From Algoriphagus pacificus (lineage in GTDB: Bacteria > Bacteroidota > Bacteroidia > Cytophagales > Cyclobacteriaceae): a stretch of 64,000 nt of DNA. A program made the position numbers and the translations under genes. Below are positions 9,435 to 18,170 of the stretch, piece after piece. The notes below the pieces were generated by a model. That model was not told the origin of the DNA and searched no databases. It saw only the letters and a list, made by a program, of their open reading frames with translations. The stretch covers positions 1,199,048-1,263,047 of the forward strand of contig NZ_JAFKCU010000001.1 in NCBI RefSeq assembly GCF_017254845.1, written 5' to 3'. How positions within the stretch are numbered: position 1 is the first letter of the stretch; each line of letters starts with the position of its first letter.

Positions 9435-9878
9435 TTATCTAAAGGTGTATTTCACACCAACTCCACCTCGAAGGTAGCTATGGGAATGATCTGCGAATAC
9501 CGGAGCTGCCTCAACCAAAAATCCAAGATTTCTGGTATTATTGAATGGTTTAATTAGGACTCCTACAGGAATAGCCAAATAAAGGTCATTATGGTCGTCA
9601 TGATGTTTGTGATTATGATGATGTCCCAACAAGCCTAATCCTGCTCCAACATAGGCATTGACTTCTGTCTTTCTGACAAAATTATAGCCACCCATCAGTT
9701 CTAATCCGATATCATGCCCAATACCAAGTCTTGCTTCTCCAAAAAACTCTTTGTCAGGATCAGTACCAACTGTAATAAATGTATCGGAACTCTGGAAGTT
9801 AATCCCAACGGCAACCTGTGCCTGAGAGATTGATATAAATGCGAATAGCGAGAATGCTAATAAGATTACTTTTTTCAT
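9435..9878 (-). CDS. small outer-membrane beta-barrel-like protein with His-rich loop
   Basis: A 147-aa protein with a cleavable signal peptide (hydrophobic residues 4-19, SQAQ cleavage region) and alternating beta-strand segments ending in a terminal aromatic/Arg strand (VGVKYTFR), as in small outer-membrane barrels. A striking loop near residues 86-98 (HHHNHKHHDDHND) is packed with His and Asp and could bind divalent metal. Length suits an 8-strand barrel. Monocistronic, with its own terminator. The exact family is not recognised; metal binding is inferred from composition only. Confidence 0.75.
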   Translation of the reverse strand: MKKVILLAFSLFAFISISQAQVAVGINFQSSDTFITVGTDPDKEFFGEARLGIGHDIGLELMGGYNFVRKTEVNAYVGAGLGLLGHHHNHKHHDDHNDLYLAIPVGVLIKPFNNTRNLGFLVEAAPVFADHSHSYLRGGVGVKYTFR

Positions 9879-10022
9879 GTGATTTTAGTTTGGATCTTTT
9901 AGTCACATAGAATCTTGCATTTAAATAAAATTCACTAAACAGGGAATCTAATTAATGCTCGATTTCATGGTGGTTTAGTTTTAATTTCCAATCCTATATC
10001 CCAAGAAAGAGCCAAACTTAAT

Positions 10023-11072
10023 TTATTCCCATTTTCCCTCAGATTTTACAATTGCTCTTTTCTCTTTTGAGCTTAAAAAAGAAGCTTCAATCATTTTTAA
10101 AACGCTGATAGTCTGATTTATAGTGACTTTTAAAGGGCTTCCATTTAAAATTGCATCTGCTACGTTTTCATAAAAAATCCTATAATCTCCCCGGACTGAA
10201 GGATATGAATAAGAATCCTCATTGAGGAAAATTTTTCCCCAATTTTCCTCAGGTTCTACACCCCAATTCTCACCTTCAGGCTTTACTCCGTTTTTGAAGG
10301 CCTGTTCCTGCACATCCATTCCAAATTTCAAGTAGGAGCCTTTTTCTCCCAAGAGTAAATATTTTGGTGTGGGAGCATTCACTAATACCCCAGCAGTCAC
10401 TCTGGCTTTGAAGCGCCCATAATCCATGAAAATATCAAAATGATCATCAGCCATCGCTCCTGATCTCTGTTTTCTGATATCTGCTTGAATGGAATCTGGT
10501 GAGCCAAATGTGATATAAACCTGATCGATAAGATGTGAGCCCAAGTCATAGGTAATTCCGTTTCCTGGCCCATCTTCTTCTCTCCAGTTCCCTGAAAGTT
10601 CCGGTCTGAATCGATCAAAATGTGATTCTAAGTAAACTAAATCTCCTAAAGTATTTTCTGAAATCAGTTTTTGAATGGTCAGAATATCTCCGTCCAATCG
10701 TCTATTGTGAAAAACGGAACAAACTTTACCTGTTTGTTTTGCAAGCTGTTCCAATTCTTCGGCTTCATGGGAGTAAATCGTCACAGGCTTATCTACCACT
10801 ACATGCTTTCCTGCCAAAAGACATTGCTTTGCCATCGGGAAATGAAAAGTATTGGGAGTCGTAATGACTACCAAATCGACATGATCTCCATCCAGGAGTT
10901 CTTCGAGACTTCTAAAAATCTTGACTTCAGGATATTTTTTCTGACTGTTATTGGTTGATCGCTCTACGACTGCCACCAAATCCAGATCTGGACAAACGGT
11001 AATCAAGGGAGCATGCATTTTTTCAGCTACAGATCCAAAACCTACAATAGCTGTTCTGATTGGAGTTTTCAT
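10023..11072 (-). CDS. Gfo/Idh/MocA family NAD(P)-dependent oxidoreductase
   Basis: Cytoplasmic sugar- or polyol-type dehydrogenase of 349 aa. The N-terminal Rossmann motif is IVGFGSVAEKMHAP (9-22), the family EKP-type lysine motif appears as VVDKPVT, and the C-terminal domain has HNRRLDGD and YDLGSHLIDQV. The overall pattern resembles E. coli YhhX, whose substrate is unknown to me. Starts 2 bp after the stop of the upstream response-regulator gene, so it is probably the last gene of the signalling operon. The substrate cannot be named from sequence. Confidence 0.9.
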   Translation of the reverse strand: MKTPIRTAIVGFGSVAEKMHAPLITVCPDLDLVAVVERSTNNSQKKYPEVKIFRSLEELLDGDHVDLVVITTPNTFHFPMAKQCLLAGKHVVVDKPVTIYSHEAEELEQLAKQTGKVCSVFHNRRLDGDILTIQKLISENTLGDLVYLESHFDRFRPELSGNWREEDGPGNGITYDLGSHLIDQVYITFGSPDSIQADIRKQRSGAMADDHFDIFMDYGRFKARVTAGVLVNAPTPKYLLLGEKGSYLKFGMDVQEQAFKNGVKPEGENWGVEPEENWGKIFLNEDSYSYPSVRGDYRIFYENVADAILNGSPLKVTINQTISVLKMIEASFLSSKEKRAIVKSEGKWE

Positions 11073-11074
11073 GC

Positions 11075-11701
11075 TTATAAATTCATATCCTGAACTTTAT
11101 TGACTAGTTCTATACGTGAAGTTACTTGGAGTTTGGAATGAATATTTTTTCGATGGGTCTCAACAGTCTGCACACTGAGGCTGAGATCATCTGCGATTTC
11201 TTTGTTTTGGCGTCCCTCTTTGATCAGTTTAATGATTTGAACTTCCCTTCTTGAGAGTTTGAACTTCTCTCTGAATGCATCATAGAAAGAACTCTGGTTC
11301 GCCTGCTGGATAACTCTTTGGAAATTTGCCAAATGCCTTCCTTCAAATACTTCATGGATGGTATAAACCAATTCATCTGGATCGGCATCCTTCAAAATGA
11401 ATGCATCAGCACCTTCATGCATGCATTTTTTGTAAATCTTCTCCTCATCGTACATGGACAAAACCACTATTTTGATATGAGGGTGGTTTTTTTTCGAATA
11501 TTCCAATACGCCGAAACCATCAAGCACAGGCATGTTCAGGTCAGTCAGGATTACGTCAGGAAGATCGCGCTCGATTGATTCAATCAGTTCTTTCCCATTG
11601 GGATAAAGCCCTGTGACAATCAAATCATCGTGTTCCTCCAATAAACCTTCTAGTCCTTTAGCGAAAAGTTTATGGTCATCAGCCAAAGCTAGTCTGATCA
11701 T
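11075..11701 (-). CDS. NarL/LuxR-family response regulator
   Basis: Two-component transcription regulator of 208 aa. The receiver domain (1-120) has acidic residues Asp8-Asp9, phospho-acceptor Asp54 in LTDLNMP, Ser82 and Lys104. The C-terminal LuxR helix-turn-helix (about 148-205) contains LSRREVQIIKLI and ETHRKNIHSKL. It lies 63 bp downstream of a HisKA_3 histidine kinase, the usual partner of this class. Likely output includes its own operon and the oxidoreductase after it, but no operator could be identified. Confidence 0.94.
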   Translation of the reverse strand: MIRLALADDHKLFAKGLEGLLEEHDDLIVTGLYPNGKELIESIERDLPDVILTDLNMPVLDGFGVLEYSKKNHPHIKIVVLSMYDEEKIYKKCMHEGADAFILKDADPDELVYTIHEVFEGRHLANFQRVIQQANQSSFYDAFREKFKLSRREVQIIKLIKEGRQNKEIADDLSLSVQTVETHRKNIHSKLQVTSRIELVNKVQDMNL

Positions 11702-11764
11702 TTTCTGGGTGGGTAGGGTAATGAAGCTTTAAACTAAATTGTTACTCAAATTACACCCTGAATT

Positions 11765-12523
11765 TCAATTTGGCAACAATAAATGGATAAGTGTTCCATT
11801 TCCTACACTTGAGGTAATCTGGAACTCTCCGCCAATAGTTTCCATCCTCTTTTTAAGGTTATACATACCACTTCCATCAGAGGCAACCGTAGTGTCAAAT
11901 CCTTTTCCATCATCCTTGATTTCAATGATGTGCCGCTCATTTTGCAGGTAAATTTGCACCTTAATAAAATCTGGAGTGGCATGTTTGATGGCATTATTAA
12001 GGATTTCTTGGACCACTCGGATCAAAACCAGTTTATGATCTTTTGGGAGAAAGTTTAATGAGACATCCCCCTTTTCCAATTCTACTTTGCAATGGCCAGT
12101 GGAGGCAATTTTCTCAAGTTGCTGCTCAATAAACTCAGGAATGGTGAGAGATTCTACCCAGTCTAAGTTTAGGTTTTTGGATAGAGCTCTGACTTCTGTG
12201 ATCACTTGGTTAATGGTCTCTCTCCCTTCTGCCTGCTTTTCAGCCTTCGATGATCCAAGGTAAAGCTTTGCCAAAGAGAGTAATTGCCCGATATTATCAT
12301 GAAGCTCTCTGCCCACATGGGTTAGAGTTTCCTGCTGGATTTCGTTTTCAATATTCAGCAAGGTTTTTTCATGTTCAGATTTGATCTGTTCAAGTCTTTG
12401 TTTGTTTTGTGCCTGACGCTGACGATGGATAAAAACCATAGCCACCACGAATGTTGACATCAGACCTCCCAAAAAGAGTGTGCTGAAAATGATGACGTAA
12501 ATCTGATCTTCAGTTGGATTCAT
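11765..12523 (-). CDS. HisKA_3-type sensor histidine kinase, no periplasmic sensor domain
   Basis: Membrane histidine kinase of 252 aa. One transmembrane helix (about 9-31), a short coiled-coil linker, the dimerisation/phospho-acceptor box GRELHDNIGQ with His75, then an ATPase domain with N-box EILNNAIKHA (Asn177) and G-boxes DDGKGFD and GSGMYNLKKR. The frame is open to a TTG at 12568, but the ATG at 12523 gives a sensible N-terminus. It overlaps the end of the upstream membrane-protein gene by 14 bp, implying translational coupling. With no extracellular domain, sensing may depend on the two neighbouring membrane proteins (inference). Confidence 0.92.
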   Translation of the reverse strand: MNPTEDQIYVIIFSTLFLGGLMSTFVVAMVFIHRQRQAQNKQRLEQIKSEHEKTLLNIENEIQQETLTHVGRELHDNIGQLLSLAKLYLGSSKAEKQAEGRETINQVITEVRALSKNLNLDWVESLTIPEFIEQQLEKIASTGHCKVELEKGDVSLNFLPKDHKLVLIRVVQEILNNAIKHATPDFIKVQIYLQNERHIIEIKDDGKGFDTTVASDGSGMYNLKKRMETIGGEFQITSSVGNGTLIHLLLPN

Positions 12524-13277
12524 AAAAAGGTTCTTTATCAAATATATTCGGAAGGAAAGGAGAAGCAATACTGATTGTTAAAATAGCCAATGTTAAAATC
12601 CCCAAATAAATACCAACAGCCTGCAGTGCAGTACCTAAAACTGGATTGACTTCATAAAGATAAATTAAGGCCACTGAGCTTATGTAACTTAAAGTAAACA
12701 TGAAAATAAGAGCGGTCATTTGCCAGAATGAGACTAGTCTCAAGGGATTGCTAGCTAGATAGGAGGGAAAGGTAATCAAGTCTGTAAAATACAAAGCACT
12801 TCCAATTAAGATCATGTTTGCCCCGATTGCAAAGATGATAGGCTGATTCAAATAAATGGGTTCAATTCCTGAGAACTGAAGAACCAATGCTATCAGTATA
12901 AATAAATAAATCATCCAATTGATAATTTTTCTTTTGAATGGTCTTAAATAAGATTTAATCAGGATTAAATAGAGAATTGTTCCTATTTGTCTTTCAGCTA
13001 CATTAAATAGCCAGAGATTAAAATTTGGGTACTCGGTATTTCCAAAATATGCGTTTACTGATCTTTTGAATTCAAAATTGTAGTTCGTGTAACTTCCTAG
13101 ATTTCCATAAAAAACCGTAAAGCAAAGGATTACAAAGGGAAGTAAAAAATGGATATGACGTTGTTTTTCCTTTGGCAATTTTATGTAAACAAATATTCCA
13201 ATCAGGAGGAGCAGATCTGGTGGTATGGTGTATTGCGGGTAGGCAGTAAAAAAGGCTTCAATCAATCTTTGGTCCAT
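12510..13277 (-). CDS. multi-pass membrane protein, paralog of the next gene upstream
   Basis: A 255-aa integral membrane protein with about seven hydrophobic helices, unknown family. It shares extended similarity with the product of 13340-14143: LKLPKEK near the start, FTVFYxNLGxYTxYxFEF, GNTExPxFNxWxFN, NWM, LQFSGIEPxYLNQP, NPLRLxSFWQMT and YISS. Coding starts at the ATG ending at 13277 rather than the GTG at 13280. The 3' end overlaps the histidine-kinase start. The overlap and duplication suggest a sensing or signal-transducing role for this pair (inference only). Confidence 0.8.
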   Translation of the reverse strand: MDQRLIEAFFTAYPQYTIPPDLLLLIGIFVYIKLPKEKQRHIHFLLPFVILCFTVFYGNLGSYTNYNFEFKRSVNAYFGNTEYPNFNLWLFNVAERQIGTILYLILIKSYLRPFKRKIINWMIYLFILIALVLQFSGIEPIYLNQPIIFAIGANMILIGSALYFTDLITFPSYLASNPLRLVSFWQMTALIFMFTLSYISSVALIYLYEVNPVLGTALQAVGIYLGILTLAILTISIASPFLPNIFDKEPFYESN

Positions 13278-13339
13278 CACTTGTTATTTTGGGTCTTTAG
13301 TCAAAGCCTTACAATCGTGATTTCTACCTAGATTAATCA

Positions 13340-14143
13340 TCAAATTTGAGGGGATAAATCTGGTACTTTTTCAGTGTTTTTAGATTGCTTAAACTCGAAG
13401 TAGGGTTCTCTTTCAAAAAGATGGGGAAATCTTGGTGAAGCTACAGTTAAGACCAAAATCGCTAAATTTAATACTCCCATGACCCAATCAATTTTTAAAA
13501 GAGAAGCCAATAATTGAGGGTAATTAGTATAGAGGTACATCAGTGACGCTGATGAAATATAAGTCAATGAATAGGTAAATAAAATAAAGGTCATCTGCCA
13601 AAAAGATAATAATCGAAGTGGATTGACCGATAAGTATTGTTCATTAGTCATCAGACCGATAAAGTAGAACCCACTTCCTAATAAAATTAAATTGGCTCCA
13701 ACAGTAAAAATGAGTGGTTGATTTAAATAAACTGGTTCAATACCAGAGAATTGTAAAATTAGAATCACTATAAAAAAAGTAATGATCATCCAATTGACAT
13801 ATTTTTTTTTGTAAGGTTCCAGCCAGGATTTAATTAAAAAAAGGAAAAGGATTGTTGAAATGTGTTTATTGCCAATGTTAAAAATCCAGATGTTAAATCT
13901 TGGGTTTTCAGTATTTCCTAAGAAAGCATTTGCTGCTTTTCTAAACTCAAAGTCATATAAAGTATATGCACCGAGATTCTCATAAAATACGGTAAATGAC
14001 AAAATCAAAAAAGGGAGCCAATAAAAACTATTGGCTCTCTTTTCTTTGGGAAGTTTTAAGAAATAAATGATCCCAAGTACTAGTAAAATATCGATTAATA
14101 TTAAATACCAGTTTACAAATGCTTCAACAAACCTACTATCCAT
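13340..14143 (-). CDS. multi-pass membrane protein, tandem paralog
   Basis: A 267-aa integral membrane protein with about seven hydrophobic helices and a polar C-terminal tail that its paralog lacks. It aligns over nearly its full length with the product of 12510-13277 (shared LQFSGIEPVYLNQP, NPLRLLSFWQMT, YISSASLMYLY). Starts with ATG at 14143, 2 bp past the stop of the small protein gene; 62 bp separate it from the second copy. I do not recognise the family. The conserved polar and aromatic residues between helices suggest a ligand-binding or signalling function rather than simple structure, but this is unproven. Confidence 0.8.
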   Translation of the reverse strand: MDSRFVEAFVNWYLILIDILLVLGIIYFLKLPKEKRANSFYWLPFLILSFTVFYENLGAYTLYDFEFRKAANAFLGNTENPRFNIWIFNIGNKHISTILFLFLIKSWLEPYKKKYVNWMIITFFIVILILQFSGIEPVYLNQPLIFTVGANLILLGSGFYFIGLMTNEQYLSVNPLRLLSFWQMTFILFTYSLTYISSASLMYLYTNYPQLLASLLKIDWVMGVLNLAILVLTVASPRFPHLFEREPYFEFKQSKNTEKVPDLSPQI

Positions 14144-14145
14144 GT

Positions 14146-14541
14146 TTAAGCATCAGTAGGCTCTGGATCACAAAATGGAGGGCAGATTGTGCCATGGTTT
14201 GCATAGTCATCCTCTCCAGCAGTCAAAGAAAGTTGCCCCTCATCCAAATTAGCAGGTCTCATCACTAGAGCTAGCGCTCCTGTTACTTTGTCTACATCAT
14301 TTGGATAATATTTTGTAGCTACCTCTTCGGTATATTCAGTTATGTAAAACTGAATTCCACCTTTTTTGGGATCCTGGTCAGCTTTGGCAAGAAGGCCTTC
14401 TAATGTCTCTCTGTCAAAAAAAATCCAATTCGTTTGATCCGTTTTATCTTTGCCGTTTTTGTCTTTGGCAGGCTTGCCCTTTTTGACCTCTTTGTCATAC
14501 TTCGCTCTCATTGACTCGAAGTCCGCTTTTGAAATTTTCAT
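14146..14541 (-). CDS. small soluble protein with C-terminal HGTxCPPFC motif, unknown function
   Basis: A 131-aa hydrophilic protein with no signal peptide or membrane helix. The N-terminal half is Lys/Asp-rich and starts ISKADFESMRAKYDKEV; the middle (TNWIFFDRETLEGLL) looks folded; the C-terminus ends NHGTICPPFCDPEPTDA with a Cys-Pro-Pro-x-Cys pair. It heads the signalling operon and is 2 bp from the first membrane paralog. The cysteine pair could bind metal or be redox-active, but no function is recognised. Confidence 0.75.
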   Translation of the reverse strand: MKISKADFESMRAKYDKEVKKGKPAKDKNGKDKTDQTNWIFFDRETLEGLLAKADQDPKKGGIQFYITEYTEEVATKYYPNDVDKVTGALALVMRPANLDEGQLSLTAGEDDYANHGTICPPFCDPEPTDA

Positions 14542-14631
14542 AGAAAAATCTTTTTTCGTTAAGTGATAAATCCAGTATTAATCTTAAAATATTTCAAAAG
14601 ATAATATTTTTTTCCCCTAAAGGTCAATAAA

Positions 14632-14659
14632 AAAGGAGCGAGATGATTCTCGCTCCTTT
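14632..14659 (-). terminator. intrinsic terminator of secDF
   Basis: A 12-bp perfect stem (14632-14643 with 14648-14659), 4-nt loop, followed by a T-run on the minus strand, 25 bp past the secDF stop. Confidence 0.9.
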
Positions 14660-14683
14660 AATTGGAAATTTAGCTTTTGGTGA

Positions 14684-17656
14684 TTAAGCCAACTTTTTAG
14701 ATTCTTTAGCCTCTTCGTGGTCAATTTCTCTCTTCATCAAATCCACTACAATAGGAGTAGCAATGAATACAGAAGAATAAGTACCTACGACGATACCGAT
14801 GAACAAAGCGAAAGAGAAACCTCTCAATACCTCACCACCGAAGACCAACAAGACAATAATTACAATCAAAGTAGTGAATGAAGTAATCAAAGTTCTACCT
14901 AATGTCTGGTTGATCGCATCGTTAAATACTTTCACCAATCTGTTGGTTCCTCTACTTTCGATGTTTTCACGAATACGGTCAAATACAATTACCGTATCGT
15001 TGATAGAGTAACCGATTACAGTCAATACCGCTGCGATAAATACCTGGTCGATTTCGAATGTTGCACCAAATGCACTTGCGATTGCAAATGCAGCGATTAC
15101 AAACAGAGTATCGTGAATCAATGCAATGATAGAAGCAAGTGAGAACTGCCATTTACGGAATCTCAACAAGATGTAAAGGAAGATCGCAATCAAGGCAGCA
15201 ATCATGGCTTCTCCAGAAGAAGCTTTGATGTCATCTGCCACAGTAGCACCTACTTTAGAAGATCCTGTGATAGCGAACTGATTCGCTGCTAGGTCTTCAG
15301 CATTTTCAGTAAACTGGAATCCAGTGATTGTCGCGATACCTTCTTTTACTTTAGACTCAACTTCAGCATTTGAAGCGTCATCATCTTCGTTTATCAAATA
15401 AGAAGTAGTTACTTTCAAGACGTTTGTAGCACCGTAAGTTTTTACTTCTACAGATCCATCAAACTCTCCGTCAAGACCAGTCTTCAGCTCAGAAGCTGCA
15501 ACTGGTTCTGCAAATGCCACGATGTAAGATCTACCACCTGTGAAATCCACACCAAACTTAAGACCGTTGATTGCTGCGATAGCAAGACCCACGATGATAA
15601 TTCCGGTAGAAATCAAATAAGCAACTTTTCTCTTTCCAAGGAAATCAATGTTCAAAGTGCTTAATGCATTTTTAGCAAATGGAGTGGCAAAGCTGATAGA
15701 GCTTTTGTCTCCTTTTTTGCTCATCCAAGAAACAATCACTCTGGTGATAAATACTGCAGAGAAGAAAGAACAAGCGATACCGATCATCAATACGATAGCG
15801 AATCCTTTTACAGGACCTTGACCCAAAGCATATAGAATGGCACCGGTAAGGAATGTAGTGACGTTGGAGTCAAGAATTGCGGAGAATGCTTTGTTATACC
15901 CTGCATTGATGGCAGCGATTAGACCCACGCCATTTCGGAGTTCCTCTTTGATACGCTCAAAAATCAATACGTTCGCATCAATGGACATACCAATAGTCAA
16001 CACGATACCTGCGATACCTGGCAAAGTCAAAGAAGCCTGTAACTGTGCCAAAATCCCCAAGATGAAGAAGATGTTGAACACCAAAGCTGCAATAGCAACC
16101 AATCCGCCTTTAGCATAGTATGCTACCATGAAAAGAACTACAATAGCCAAACCAGCTACCATAGAGATCAAACCTTGATTCAAAGCTTCTTTACCCAAAG
16201 TTGGACCGATGATGCTTTCTTCTACGATCTGAGTTGGGGCAGGAAGAGATCCTGACTTCAAGATGTTCGCTAAATCCTGAGCTTCCAATAGCGTAAAGTT
16301 TCCGGCAATTTCTGATGAACCATTCGGGATTTCTCCATTTACAACTGGTGCAGTATATACATAGTCATCCAATACTACAGCGATTCTTCTACCAATATTG
16401 TCGGCAGTCATTTTTCTCCATTTTCTAGCTCCATCAGCATTCATCTGCATAGATACTGCTGGACGAGAAGTTTGATCCAATGCTTGACGAGCATCAGTTA
16501 CCACATCACCTTCAAGAGGAGCCTGATCAGATCCTTTCGGGATTTTGATCGCATAAAGTTCCAATGCCTCTGTTCCATCTTCCAAAGTCTGAGGTTTTAC
16601 ACCCCAAAGCAATTTGATATCCCTTGGTAGTAAAGCTTTGTAATCATCGTTTTTAAGGATTCTATTGATAGTCATGGTGTCTTTTACATCATACACCAAT
16701 CCATAATTAGCTTTTAGCAAGCTGAAGAGTGGAGAAGTTCCAGCATTTGGATTCATAGGATCGATTTGATCCAACTGCTCTTCCAAAGCTTTTCTCAAAG
16801 AATCTTCTGGGGTAAGTTGTTCTGTAGATAAGGTATCTGCAGCTGCAGTTTCAGAAGTAGTATTTCCTTGGTTAGCCAAGTATGCGCTGTTGATTGCCTC
16901 CAAAGAAGCACCAAATTCATTTACTTCGGCTACTTCCCAGAATTGAAGTTTTGCAACACCTTGAAGCAAGTTTCTTACACGCTCTTGGTTGTCAACACCT
17001 GGAAGTTCGATCTGAATACGGCCAGAACCTTGGATTCTCTGAATGTTTGGCTGAGAAGTACCGAATCTGTCGATACGGGTTCTTAGGATATTGAAAGAAC
17101 GCTCAATTGCATTTTCGATTTCAGTATCTAGAATGTCTAGGATTTCGGCATCAGAAGTTTCAAGAGAGATTCTTCCTCTGTTTGCTGCTGTTGCGAAAAT
17201 AGAGCTAAGGTTTTTACCAGAGCTATTTGCTTGCCATGCAGAGTAAAACAAGTCTACAAACTTCTCATCAGAAGTCTTAGCAGCTTCTTTAGCTTCATCT
17301 ACTGATTTATTGAAGGCGGCATCTTTAGGATTTCCAGCAAGACCTTTCACAATTTCCACTGGGGAAACGGCAAGAGTCACATGCATACCACCTTGAAGAT
17401 CCAGGCCAAGGCCTAGTTCTGTTTCTTTAACTTCCTGATAAGTGTAATCAGCACCTAGGAAATTGTAAACTGGCTCTCTCCAGACAGAATCAAGATAAGC
17501 TCTTCTTTTGGCGAAATCTACGTTGCCAGAAGCGTCCGTAGCATAAGCTTCCGCTTTCTGCTGTACGCCATTTGATACAAATGTGAATGACAGATAATAC
17601 AGACAAAGTGCTGTAATAATCACTGTCAAAAACACAATGACACCTTTATTTTGCAT
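14684..17656 (-). CDS. secDF: fused protein translocase subunit SecDF
   Basis: Inner-membrane protein that uses the proton gradient to help SecYEG complete export. The 990-aa product is SecD and SecF in one chain: an N-terminal helix (about 7-25), a large periplasmic P1 region beginning LGLGLDLQGGMHVTL, the SecD transmembrane block with GIVLTIGMSIDANVLIFERI, then SecF with FGVDFTGGRSYIVAF and the second block TVIGYSINDTVIVFDRIREN. Fusion and length are normal for Bacteroidota. The P1 region carries a Thr/Ser-rich insertion (NTTSETAAADT). ATG at 17656; own terminator downstream. Confidence 0.97.
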   Translation of the reverse strand: MQNKGVIVFLTVIITALCLYYLSFTFVSNGVQQKAEAYATDASGNVDFAKRRAYLDSVWREPVYNFLGADYTYQEVKETELGLGLDLQGGMHVTLAVSPVEIVKGLAGNPKDAAFNKSVDEAKEAAKTSDEKFVDLFYSAWQANSSGKNLSSIFATAANRGRISLETSDAEILDILDTEIENAIERSFNILRTRIDRFGTSQPNIQRIQGSGRIQIELPGVDNQERVRNLLQGVAKLQFWEVAEVNEFGASLEAINSAYLANQGNTTSETAAADTLSTEQLTPEDSLRKALEEQLDQIDPMNPNAGTSPLFSLLKANYGLVYDVKDTMTINRILKNDDYKALLPRDIKLLWGVKPQTLEDGTEALELYAIKIPKGSDQAPLEGDVVTDARQALDQTSRPAVSMQMNADGARKWRKMTADNIGRRIAVVLDDYVYTAPVVNGEIPNGSSEIAGNFTLLEAQDLANILKSGSLPAPTQIVEESIIGPTLGKEALNQGLISMVAGLAIVVLFMVAYYAKGGLVAIAALVFNIFFILGILAQLQASLTLPGIAGIVLTIGMSIDANVLIFERIKEELRNGVGLIAAINAGYNKAFSAILDSNVTTFLTGAILYALGQGPVKGFAIVLMIGIACSFFSAVFITRVIVSWMSKKGDKSSISFATPFAKNALSTLNIDFLGKRKVAYLISTGIIIVGLAIAAINGLKFGVDFTGGRSYIVAFAEPVAASELKTGLDGEFDGSVEVKTYGATNVLKVTTSYLINEDDDASNAEVESKVKEGIATITGFQFTENAEDLAANQFAITGSSKVGATVADDIKASSGEAMIAALIAIFLYILLRFRKWQFSLASIIALIHDTLFVIAAFAIASAFGATFEIDQVFIAAVLTVIGYSINDTVIVFDRIRENIESRGTNRLVKVFNDAINQTLGRTLITSFTTLIVIIVLLVFGGEVLRGFSFALFIGIVVGTYSSVFIATPIVVDLMKREIDHEEAKESKKLA

Positions 17657-17699
17657 AAGGATTAGGTATTAATTAATTGATTTGTAAATACAGATTTAG

Positions 17700-17722
17700 T
17701 GCAATCCTGGAATCAGGATGCA
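17700..17722 (-). other. hairpin between the small membrane protein gene and secDF
   Basis: ATCCTG/CAGGAT stem (17704-17709 with 17714-17719) extended by TGC/GCA with a one-base bulge. No T-run follows on the minus strand, so it may mark processing or weak termination rather than a strong terminator. Confidence 0.4.
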
Positions 17723-17748
17723 GGGAAAAGGGAATCTTGAAATGAGAT

Positions 17749-18108
17749 TCAGGGACCTTTGGTCGAAATAATCCGCTCAAAAAGGATCTCTACGAGCTGG
17801 TTCGACTGGGGGAAAGTGCTTGTTTCGAAATGAAAGCCTTGCTTTTCTTCGTTTTCTATCTGATAGATCAAATAAAGCACTGTATGAGAAACATGCACCA
17901 CAAAAGGTACAACTGCATCAACAGCTACATTTAAAAAAGTCTGGTTTTGATCTTGATCAGCCTGATTAGCATCCTGTTGCTCAACAGAAACAGTGTCAAT
18001 TGACTCAGGAATGTATTCAACACTAGAAATGAAGAGACAGAATAGCAAAGCCAACATCATGGTGATGCGCTGTTGGAATAATTTGCTATGTTGATTTCTG
18101 CTTTTCAT
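17749..18108 (-). CDS. small membrane-associated protein upstream of secDF, unknown function
   Basis: A 119-aa protein with a basic N-terminus, one hydrophobic helix (about 15-30), an acidic Gln/Asp-rich stretch (EQQDANQADQDQNQT), a second moderately hydrophobic segment (VVPFVVHVSHTVLYLIYQI) and a polar tail. The frame is open to a TTG at 18117, but the ATG at 18108 is preferred; a TATATTTG element sits 6 nt before it. It lies 92 bp upstream of secDF in the same direction. I do not recognise it. Confidence 0.65.
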   Translation of the reverse strand: MKSRNQHSKLFQQRITMMLALLFCLFISSVEYIPESIDTVSVEQQDANQADQDQNQTFLNVAVDAVVPFVVHVSHTVLYLIYQIENEEKQGFHFETSTFPQSNQLVEILFERIISTKGP

Positions 18109-18114
18109 GCGGCG

Positions 18115-18122
18115 CAAATATA
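18115..18122 (-). promoter_or_regulatory. -7 element 6 nt from the start of the small membrane protein gene
   Basis: Minus-strand TATATTTGC matches TAnnTTTG(C). No -33 TTG at usual spacing. Part of the short-leader pattern described in the findings. Confidence 0.5.
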
Positions 18123-18170
18123 GCCAATATTTGAAATTCTAAAGAATTCAGGGAACTTTTTTGCGAATTA

